Source: Thermoanaerobacterium butyriciformans (GTDB taxonomy: Bacteria > Bacillota > Thermoanaerobacteria > Thermoanaerobacterales > Thermoanaerobacteraceae). Taken from it: a stretch of 64,000 bases of DNA. The notes under the pieces were generated by a model. It searched no databases. It had not been told where the DNA came from and saw only the letters and a program-made list of their open reading frames with translations. The stretch covers positions 1 through 64,000 of the forward strand of contig NZ_JAGGLT010000005.1 in NCBI RefSeq assembly GCF_017874545.1, given 5' to 3'. Below are positions 1-6,657 of this stretch, piece after piece. Numbering within the stretch: the stretch's first letter is position 1; each line of letters begins with the position of its first letter. The translations under genes were made by a program, and so were the position numbers.

Positions 1-155
1 AATACGGAAAAGCGCTTCTCGTTGATTGCTGGAAATATGATTTCAGCAAAATCTTTTGCCCATGAGTTTAAAACAAACTTTTTTGTTCTATCATCTAAGT
101 TTAAGAATCTGTCCTCCATTGTGATTTGTTGATATTCGTTTGGTTTGAATGCCAT
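1..155 (-). CDS. Transposase, N-terminal fragment (runs off window)
   Basis: The open frame starts at ATG 155-153 and runs off the left edge, giving about 51 residues that begin MAFKPNEYQQITMEDRF. The segment reading WAKDFAEIIFPAINEKRFSV resembles, from memory, the N-terminus of DUF772/IS4-IS5-like (IS1182-type) transposases of Thermoanaerobacter and relatives, which begin with a short charged stretch before a phrase like FPAINEERFSVLYSD. A GGAG ribosome site lies about 12 bases upstream. If this is right, the protein would cut and join the ends of the element interrupting rpoN. The catalytic DDE residues are not in the window, so family assignment is tentative. Confidence 0.6.
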   Translation of the reverse strand, partial: MAFKPNEYQQITMEDRFLNLDDRTKKFVLNSWAKDFAEIIFPAINEKRFSV

Positions 156-255
156 GGCTATGTATCGCTCCTTCTATTTCCTTTTGTTTATATTTCTATT
201 TTACCATATTTCATCTAAACTTGGATGAAAAAAATACTTTTGACACCTTAATCAA
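1..255 (-). mobile_element. End of an insertion sequence inserted in rpoN
   Basis: The sequence left of about position 255 is foreign to rpoN: the sigma-54 reading frame loses similarity after its Tyr codon at 256-258. From there leftwards lie about 100 bases of AT-rich non-coding DNA with a -10-like TAAAAT, then the start of a transposase-like gene on the same strand. This is the layout of one end of an IS element. The other end, a target-site duplication and the terminal inverted repeats lie outside the window, so the family and exact boundary are inferred. The last rpoN-like codon sets the boundary only to within a few bases. Confidence 0.65.
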
Positions 256-1377
256 GTATTTTATTTCAAATACGCCTAAAGGTGTATCTACATATTTCCC
301 ATTTATTGCTCTGCTTACAGTTGATTCATGGACACCAACGATTTCTGCTATTTTCTTTAAGTTCATTGGCTTAATATATTTTTGGACTCTATCAAAAAAT
401 TCTCTCTGCTCTTTTACTATTGCACTTAACACTTTGTACAAAGTATCACGGCGACTTTCTATGCTTTTAATGAGCCACATGGCTGACTGAATTTTATTTG
501 ACAAATATTTTTTTATATTGTCATCATCTGTTGTGGTTAAAATACTTTCATATGACTTATTTATTCTCAATCCAGGATATAGTGACTCATTTATCAATAC
601 AACATAATCACCATTTACTTTCTTAATATATGCATCTGGAATAACATACTTTGTATCATTATAACTTGAGAAACTAGCTCCTGGTCTTGGATTTAATTTC
701 TTTATTTCATCAACTGCACCCTGTACTTCTCTGATATCAACATTTAATTTTTTTGCAATATATGATAATTTGTTATCAGCAATCTCGTACAGATAATTAT
801 CAATAATTTCTTTTATAATGCCGCTGTACATGTTTTTTGATTTAAGCTGTAGTTTAAGGCATTCATTTAAATTCCTTGCTCCAACTCCTGGCGGGTCAAA
901 CGACTGAATTACATCTAAAGCTTTTTCAATATCAGCTTCATCGTATTTGTAATCTTCACTTAGCTTTTTAATATCGTCATTTAAATAGCCATTGCTGTCA
1001 AGGTCGTAAATTATGATTTTGCATATTTCTTTTATTTCTTTCTGTAGAGGTGTTATATGAAGTTGAAACATCAAATGATCTATCAGTGATGTCTCATTAT
1101 AAACTGTATTTTCAAAGCTATAATCATCTTTCTCTTCATCATCGCTGCTGTAATTATATTTATCTAAATCGCTATTTTTATTCATCTCAATGTAAGCATC
1201 AATGATGTCTTCCCTCTCCTCAGAAGCTTCCAGCATTGGATTTGTCTCTAATTCACTTGTAATCAGTTCATTTAACTCATAGGAATTCAATTGAAGAATC
1301 TCAATAGCTTGTTTTAACTGTGGAGTCATTATTAACTTCTGCACTTGTTTTAAATTAAGTCCTATATCCAGCTTCAT
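211..1377 (-). pseudogene. rpoN: RNA polymerase sigma-54 factor RpoN, 3'-truncated by IS
   Basis: Sigma-54 directs RNA polymerase to -24/-12 promoters and needs an AAA+ activator. Region I is intact (residues 1-50, Gln/Leu-rich, with the ILQLNSYELNELI type motif), followed by an acidic region II and the core-binding domain (about 95-290). The HTH near 335-370 (HESTVSRAINGKYVDTP) is also intact. The frame then reads FEIKY and continues with 14 unrelated residues to a stop at 211. RpoN proteins are normally about 430-480 residues; here the last 70 or so are missing, including the RpoN box (ARRTVAKYRE) that reads the -24 element. The start has a GAGGGTG ribosome site. Loss of the box should abolish promoter recognition, so the gene is called broken; this is inference. 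Confidence 0.85.
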
Positions 1378-1500
1378 ATTCTACACCCTCATTAATTTTA
1401 TATATCTCTTTAATATATTATATCATAAATGTAAGCGTTTAGAAACATGTGAAAAATATCCAGAAAGGATAAAAAGTCTATGCTTTAGAAAGTTGGATTT

Positions 1501-1773
1501 TTACATAATCTCAAATGTATGGTATAATCCTTTATAATCTTCCCACTTTTCTACGACATTTTCGACTCTAGCCCATCTTAACCCATTTTTTATGTAAGAA
1601 ATAAGCTCTCTAATATTTTCTTCATCGCCTTCAGCGACTATTTCAACACTTCCATCATATAAATTTTTAGCATAGCCTGTTATGTTAAGCCGCATAGCCA
1701 TATTGTAAACAGAGTACCTAAGCCCTACTCCCTGGACATAACCTGTCAAATTTAAGTAAACCATCTTTTTCAT
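1501..1773 (-). CDS. acyP: Acylphosphatase
   Basis: A 90-residue small alpha/beta protein that hydrolyses the carboxyl-phosphate bond of acylphosphates. The signature GYVQGVGLRYSV near residues 11-22 holds the phosphate-binding loop and catalytic Arg, and the second motif ITGYAKNLYDGSVEI (about 31-45) holds the catalytic Asn. Length is normal for the family (about 90-98). The start is placed at the ATG at 1773 because an AAAGGAGAA ribosome site sits just upstream; a start six codons earlier would place that site inside the gene. It is transcribed toward rpoN with a gap of about 120 bases that holds nothing I recognise. Function assignment is firm; the physiological substrate is unknown. Confidence 0.93.
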   Translation of the reverse strand: MKKMVYLNLTGYVQGVGLRYSVYNMAMRLNITGYAKNLYDGSVEIVAEGDEENIRELISYIKNGLRWARVENVVEKWEDYKGLYHTFEIM

Positions 1774-1851
1774 AAACTTTTCTCCTTTCACTTATTTCTA
1801 TAAATCCCAATTAATAATTTTCCCTGTCCACCGCAATCGAAACGCAATAGG

Positions 1852-2676
1852 CTATAAAATAAATTTATTTATGACGTAAGCAACACCATTTTCCATGTTT
1901 GATTTCGTAATAAAATCTGCAGTTTTTTTTAGTTTTTCAATAGCATTCTCCATCGCTACTCCAAGCCCTGCATATTCCACCATTTCTATATCATTTTCAC
2001 TATCACCTATTGCCACCATTTCCGCCCTATCGACTCCAAGGTATTCTCCCAATATCTTAAGTCCATGACCTTTATTTACTCCTTTATTTAATATTTCTAT
2101 GTTATTATAAAATGAGCTTGTAGTTTCTAGTTTATCGCCTTTATTATTGTCTATTATATCTCTTACACGTTTTATTTTTTCTGAATCTTCATCAAACATT
2201 ACAAACTTCACAATATTGTCTTTTAATTTATCAGTAAAATCGATATCTTTAGGTATGTCCTCGACTTTTACTCTTAAAGTTTCAGCATATAGCCTATTCC
2301 ATTCACCGTACTTTTGATATTTACTGGAGCTTTCAGGGGAATAGACAATTTTATCGCTGTAAAAATGGTAATATATATCATTTTTATTTGCCAGCTCTAT
2401 TAAATATGATATTAAATCTAAGTCAAGAACACTTTTATATATTTCGATGTCTTTATCATCTCTTATCATTGCCCCATTACTTGCAATTATATAAGGTTTA
2501 AAGCCAAGAAATTCTGAATATGCATACGCAGATGCATAAATCCTTCCTGTTGATATAACTACATAAATTCCACTGTCATGCGCTTTTTGCAGTGCTTCTA
2601 AGTTTTCTCTTGAGATTTGCTTGTCATGTGTCAAAAGTGTATCATCCATATCTATCGCGACTAATTTATATGCCAT
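1852..2676 (-). CDS. Cof-type HAD-IIB family hydrolase
   Basis: A 274-residue HAD-superfamily phosphatase. The nucleophile motif IDMDDTLL lies within the first 15 residues, the Thr/Ser motif II is VISTGR near residue 45, and the motif IV acid pair is in AIGDSENDIEMV near 225. The large cap between motifs II and III is type IIB (Cof/YbiV-like), typical of sugar-phosphate, nucleotide or flavin-phosphate phosphatases. A longer frame is open to 2805, but that would overlap the divergent perR promoter. The start at 2676 (or the adjacent ATG at 2679) follows a GGGGGA ribosome site. It is divergent from the perR-like gene. The substrate cannot be read from sequence. Confidence 0.88.
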   Translation of the reverse strand: MAYKLVAIDMDDTLLTHDKQISRENLEALQKAHDSGIYVVISTGRIYASAYAYSEFLGFKPYIIASNGAMIRDDKDIEIYKSVLDLDLISYLIELANKNDIYYHFYSDKIVYSPESSSKYQKYGEWNRLYAETLRVKVEDIPKDIDFTDKLKDNIVKFVMFDEDSEKIKRVRDIIDNNKGDKLETTSSFYNNIEILNKGVNKGHGLKILGEYLGVDRAEMVAIGDSENDIEMVEYAGLGVAMENAIEKLKKTADFITKSNMENGVAYVINKFIL

Positions 2677-2785
2677 CATAGTCCCCCATTCATCAGAATA
2701 TTTTTTCAATACTACTATATCATTACTTATAATGAACTTCAAGTTTGCATAATTTTCACTGAAAAAAGATATCTTAAAAAAATGA

Positions 2786-2814
2786 TTGACAGCATAAAAT
2801 AGCAATAGTATAAT
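2786..2814 (+). promoter_or_regulatory. Sigma-A promoter of the perR-like gene
   Basis: A consensus -35 TTGACA at 2786-2791 and a consensus -10 TATAAT at 2809-2814 are separated by 17 bases, ahead of the perR-like gene starting at 2877. The expected transcript start is near 2821, inside the palindrome described next. This is the textbook vegetative promoter arrangement, read directly from sequence. Confidence 0.9.
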
Positions 2815-2833
2815 GTAACTATAAATATTACAT
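2813..2833 (+). promoter_or_regulatory. Palindromic operator candidate (autoregulation of perR)
   Basis: An inverted repeat, ATGTAA at 2813-2818 and TTACAT at 2828-2833 around a 9-base AT spacer, overlaps the end of the -10 box and the predicted transcript start. Fur/PerR regulators bind AT-rich palindromes of about this size, and autoregulation is common. The match to the Bacillus PerR box (TTATAATnATTATAA) is only partial, so binding by this regulator is inferred. Confidence 0.5.
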
Positions 2834-2876
2834 GATAAATTTTATTAATTAATACTTTATAGAAAGAAGGGATATT

Positions 2877-3299
2877 ATGGACGATATCTCGTCAATACTC
2901 AAAGAAAAGGGGCTCAAAGTTACGCCGCAAAGGTTGGCTATTATAAATATGCTTAAAAATACCAAGGAACATCCAAGTGCTGAAACAATATACAAAACGC
3001 TGTCGTCCGATTTCCCAACGATGAGTTTGGCTACTGTATACAAAACGCTTGAGATGCTTAAAAATATAGGACTTGTACAGGAACTTAATGTTGGCGAAGG
3101 TAGCTTTAGATATGACGCAAATGTCAATTCGCATCCTCATTTAATATGTTATGGATGTAACAGAGTAGATGATCTTGATTATTCAGCGTTAGATAATCTT
3201 ATTGGCGAAGTAAGTAAATATACTGATTATCTTTTAAAGGATCAAAAGTTATATTTTTATGGCTATTGTCCTGATTGCAAAAAGAAAATGACAAATTAA
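2877..3299 (+). CDS. perR: Fur-family transcriptional regulator, PerR-like
   Basis: A 140-residue regulator with an N-terminal winged helix (GLKVTPQRLAIINML, then SLATVYKTLEML) and a C-terminal dimerisation and metal domain. The pattern matches PerR more than Fur: an Asp in FRYDANV, the HPH pair in NSHPHLICYGC, and a conserved Asp in RVDDLDY correspond to the regulatory metal site, while CYGC and CPDC form the structural zinc site. PerR senses peroxide by metal-catalysed His oxidation and represses peroxide-defence genes. In an anaerobe with rubrerythrin nearby (14.1 kb) this is plausible. It is monocistronic with its own promoter and terminator. PerR rather than Fur or Zur is a family-level inference. 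Confidence 0.85.
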   Translation: MDDISSILKEKGLKVTPQRLAIINMLKNTKEHPSAETIYKTLSSDFPTMSLATVYKTLEMLKNIGLVQELNVGEGSFRYDANVNSHPHLICYGCNRVDDLDYSALDNLIGEVSKYTDYLLKDQKLYFYGYCPDCKKKMTN

Positions 3300-3324
3300 A
3301 AAAACGAGCAAAGCTCGTTTTTTT
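3298..3324. terminator. Bidirectional terminator between perR and vanW-like genes
   Basis: A perfect 12-bp stem (A7 CGAGC / GCTCG T7) around an AAA loop serves the convergent genes on both sides, with A and T tracts giving a U-run in either direction. The stop codon of the minus-strand gene at 3323 overlaps it. Confidence 0.92.
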
Positions 3325-4810
3325 AATTTGTTGGATTTATATTTTGAGGTTTTCCATTTAAATCTTCTGTAGAAACATTGTTATCTTCATTTTGATTTGG
3401 CTCATTTTTTGTATTGTTATTTTCATCTGCCTTTTTAGTACCACGTTTTATCACGCCGTCAACTGGTTTATAAATATCAGTATATAAAAATTCTTTTTTC
3501 AAAAGTACATTATTCTCATAAATTAGCCTGTAAGTATTTACCTTGTATCCTGTATGCTTTTCTACATCAACCTTTAAAGTCCCCTCTGGAAGTGTGGGAT
3601 CATCAACATATGTCACTTTTGGCTCGTATTTCTCAACAATTTCAGAATATATATCTATTCTTTTTCCTGGAGCTTCATTATACCCATAAAGATTGACAAC
3701 AAAATTATTACCACTTATATATGACTCAATGTATATAGGATATTTGGTAGGGTTCTCGAATTTTAAATCAAGTACATCACCAGAAATTGTAGCATCTTGT
3801 CCCGGAGACACATATCCAACTGGAAATGTATGGTGGTATCTTTCATCGATCTTTAAATCAGCCCGCAGTGCAGCATTGTATAATGTTGTTGCAACCTGAC
3901 ATACACCGCCTCCTATATCTGGAACAAGTTTATTCCCAATTATTACAGGAGCTTCTTTATAACCATTTTGTATGATTCTAGGTCCCAAAGTTTTATTCAG
4001 TGAAAAAATCTGTCCTGACATCAATAGTTTGCCATTTATAGCTTTTGCAGCTACAGCTAAATTTTCTGACCTATTTGCATCACCAGTATTGAATTGTGTA
4101 GAAAAACTGACAATTTTGCCTTTTATCATGCTGAGTTCTGAAGCCTTTATGTCTGCATCGACTTTTTTAACCGTGACAGGAACTTCTACATAATCTTTAT
4201 CACCTGTCATAATCACATTCTTTACCGCACTTTTTATACTTTCAATTGTCTTATTTGCATCGACCTTTAAACCCGAAATATCATTTGTAATATTTATCTT
4301 ACCATCAGACACGTATATCTTAGCATCAACAGGATCTTTATCTATTTTTTTCGATATACCGGCAACAAAAATATCTAAATTTTTAAAATTGGCTTCAGGA
4401 CTATATTCAAGGTATCTGCCATGCTTCTCAACTTCATATATCGTCTTTATCCGATTAAGAATATTTCCATTCTTACCTACCGAATAAGCCTCATTTACAA
4501 TATTAGCGTAGTCATAGCTTATTTTAATATCATCGTATGGAACGATAAACTGCATGTCATTATACTTTAATACAACTTTCAAACTGTCGATTGTTTTAAG
4601 TTCACTTTGCAATTTTGAATATGCTTCAGTTTTAGTAAGTCCGCTTAGATTTATGCCATTTACAAAAACTCCTTTTGCGATAGTATTTTGATTGATAATA
4701 GTGTAAAACATAGCAATTGAACCTACAAATAAAGCAAGTACTAATACAAGAAGAATGATGTAAAAATAATTGCTTTTACTCTTTATGCTTTTTGTGTCCT
4801 TTGTCTCCAT
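3323..4810 (-). CDS. VanW family protein with peptidoglycan-binding and G5 domains
   Basis: A 495-residue membrane-anchored wall protein. One N-terminal membrane helix (about 16-40) is followed by putative peptidoglycan-binding repeats; one starts with GVFVNGINLSGLTKTEAYS near 48 and a related segment lies near 150-240. A VanW domain (about 245-380; IGGGVCQVATTLYNAALRA, HHTFPVGYV) comes next, then a G5-like domain (about 395-455; GTLKVDVEKHTGYKV). The tail is Asn/Glu-rich and probably disordered. Homologues (YoaR type) are thought to act in peptidoglycan remodelling, but the VanW activity is unknown. Length and order match the family. It stands alone between perR and nth, ending in the shared terminator. 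Confidence 0.88.
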   Translation of the reverse strand: METKDTKSIKSKSNYFYIILLVLVLALFVGSIAMFYTIINQNTIAKGVFVNGINLSGLTKTEAYSKLQSELKTIDSLKVVLKYNDMQFIVPYDDIKISYDYANIVNEAYSVGKNGNILNRIKTIYEVEKHGRYLEYSPEANFKNLDIFVAGISKKIDKDPVDAKIYVSDGKINITNDISGLKVDANKTIESIKSAVKNVIMTGDKDYVEVPVTVKKVDADIKASELSMIKGKIVSFSTQFNTGDANRSENLAVAAKAINGKLLMSGQIFSLNKTLGPRIIQNGYKEAPVIIGNKLVPDIGGGVCQVATTLYNAALRADLKIDERYHHTFPVGYVSPGQDATISGDVLDLKFENPTKYPIYIESYISGNNFVVNLYGYNEAPGKRIDIYSEIVEKYEPKVTYVDDPTLPEGTLKVDVEKHTGYKVNTYRLIYENNVLLKKEFLYTDIYKPVDGVIKRGTKKADENNNTKNEPNQNEDNNVSTEDLNGKPQNINPTN

Positions 4811-4888
4811 TTTGATCTCCCCAATTATTAATTTTTTAAAATCAATTTAATTATATAATAAATGTTTTTTAAATTAATTACATACTAA

Positions 4889-5533
4889 TTAATTTTTTAT
4901 AAAATTTTTATAAAACTGGCATATATGGTTAACTGGGCAAATGTCGCATTTAGGTTTTCTCGCTGTGCAAATATTCCTTCCGTGGTATATTAAAAGATGA
5001 TGAGACAAAGACCACAAATTTCTAGGTAATATATCCATAAGCTGTTCTTCCGTTTTAGTAACATCGCTGCTATCTGCAAGGCCTATTCTGTTAGAAACTC
5101 TGAATACATGTGTGTCAACCGCAATTGCATCCTTTTTGAATGCATTACTTATAACTACATTTGCCGTTTTCCTTCCTACACCAGGTAGTTCCATAAGTTT
5201 TTCCATCTCATCTGGCACATTACCATCATATTTTTCACACAAAATCTTACATGTGTTTATTATATTTTTCGACTTATTTCTGTAAAGCCCACAATCTTTT
5301 ATCTCTTCCTCAAAATCACGTGGATCTATGTCCTTCAAATCGAATGGAGATTTATATTTCTTAAAAAGTTTTTCTGTAACTATATTTACCCTTTTATCAG
5401 TACACTGAGCCGACAAGATTGTTGCTATCAACAGTTCAAAAGCATTATTAAAATGAAGCCCAGGTTTTGCATCAGGATATGTCTTTTTAAGAATTTCTAT
5501 AACTTCCAATGCTTCATCTTTCGTTATCCTCAA
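4889..5533 (-). CDS. nth: Endonuclease III (DNA glycosylase/AP lyase)
   Basis: A 214-residue base-excision repair enzyme that removes oxidised pyrimidines and nicks abasic sites. It shows the HhH motif LPGVGRKTANVV near 110-121 with the catalytic Lys, the catalytic Asp in AVDTHVFRVSNR near 135, and the C-terminal four-Cys [4Fe-4S] site (C-x6-C-x2-C-x5-C, CTARKPKCDICPVNHIC). The likely start is TTG at 5533 because GAGGTGA sits at proper spacing before it; a GTG three codons upstream (5542) is the alternative. It overlaps the end of queG by about 20 bases, so the two are probably translationally coupled in the lon-queG-nth operon. Identification is firm. Confidence 0.95.
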   Translation of the reverse strand: MRITKDEALEVIEILKKTYPDAKPGLHFNNAFELLIATILSAQCTDKRVNIVTEKLFKKYKSPFDLKDIDPRDFEEEIKDCGLYRNKSKNIINTCKILCEKYDGNVPDEMEKLMELPGVGRKTANVVISNAFKKDAIAVDTHVFRVSNRIGLADSSDVTKTEEQLMDILPRNLWSLSHHLLIYHGRNICTARKPKCDICPVNHICQFYKNFIKN

Positions 5534-6656
5534 AATTCTCACCTCTAATATTCATCATAGCTTTCTTCATAAATTCCTTTGTAGACTCATCTTTTTCATT
5601 TAAATAAGCTTTTTCAATGTATGGAAAAGCATTTTCTTTGTGGAGGATGCTTAAGGCATATGCGCTATATCCTCTTATATAAGCACTTTCAGAATTTATA
5701 AGCTTTTTCAACGGTTCGATTGAATCCTTGTCATTTGAATTAATCGCAGCAATTATGGCATTTCTTACTATGGTGTTCTTGCCTCTCCAGGATGCAGATG
5801 TTGTGCCAAATAGTTCCTGAAACTTCTTCTTATCAAGAGATAAAATTTCTCTCAAATCGTGCTTAGGTTTAAGATTTTGAGGCGTAAACTCACGCCTTGT
5901 GACTTTCTTTGCTTTTTCATTAAATGGACAAACATCCTGGCATGTATCACAGCCATATATTCGAGTGCCTAATCTTTTTAATGTGCTATCGCTTAAGTAT
6001 CCTTTCTTAATTGTAGCATACGACAAGCACTTATTGGCGTCTATTTTGTATTCTTCAATCAATGCCTTCCCAGGACACGCTTTAAGGCATCTTGTGCAAC
6101 TGCCACACTTTGATTCAATTTTGGAGTCCGGTTCAAATGGCACGTTTATCAGCATCTCTCCCAAAAATAAATATGATCCAAATTCCTCATTTATTATCAT
6201 ATTATTTTTCCCAAAAAATCCAATACCCGCATTGTAAGCAATGGCTCTTTCCAAAAGAGGATTGTTATCAACAAGCAACACCGCTTTTGCGTCATTACAT
6301 TTAGACAAAATAAAATCTCTTAGCTTTTCAAGCAAGTCTATTAAAACTTTATGATAATCTATGCCCCAAGCCGTCCTAGAAATAGTGCCATATGCTGACT
6401 TTGGTAAGTCAGCTTCGTAAACAACATTATAAGAAACAGCAACAGATATAATGCTTTTAACATCTTCAAGTAAAATGTAGGGATTTATTCTCTTTTCTAT
6501 GTCATTTTCTTCTATATTACAGCTTAATCCGTTTTCATATCTATTCTTCAATAAATCCCTATACTCAAAAAGACAATCGGGACTTGCAAAACCTACAATA
6601 TCAATTCCCGATTTGTAAGCAAATTCTCTTATCTCATTCTTTGTGACACAAGTCAC
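5514..6656 (-). CDS. queG: Epoxyqueuosine reductase (cobalamin, Fe-S)
   Basis: About 380 residues. QueG reduces epoxyqueuosine to queuosine in tRNA, the last step of the pathway, using cobalamin and two [4Fe-4S] clusters. The ferredoxin-like region near 185-250 carries two motifs (CGSCTRCLKACP, then CDTCQDVCPFN), and the C-terminus has HEAT-like repeats (SAYIRGYSAYALS). An AAAGGA ribosome site fits a GTG start at 6656; an ATG at 6665 would lie directly on that site and overlap the lon-like gene. The downstream nth overlaps it. Other queuosine genes (queT, queF) are 28 kb away, under a preQ1 riboswitch. Function is well supported. Confidence 0.93.
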   Translation of the reverse strand: MTCVTKNEIREFAYKSGIDIVGFASPDCLFEYRDLLKNRYENGLSCNIEENDIEKRINPYILLEDVKSIISVAVSYNVVYEADLPKSAYGTISRTAWGIDYHKVLIDLLEKLRDFILSKCNDAKAVLLVDNNPLLERAIAYNAGIGFFGKNNMIINEEFGSYLFLGEMLINVPFEPDSKIESKCGSCTRCLKACPGKALIEEYKIDANKCLSYATIKKGYLSDSTLKRLGTRIYGCDTCQDVCPFNEKAKKVTRREFTPQNLKPKHDLREILSLDKKKFQELFGTTSASWRGKNTIVRNAIIAAINSNDKDSIEPLKKLINSESAYIRGYSAYALSILHKENAFPYIEKAYLNEKDESTKEFMKKAMMNIRGENFEDNER

Positions 6657-6657
6657 A

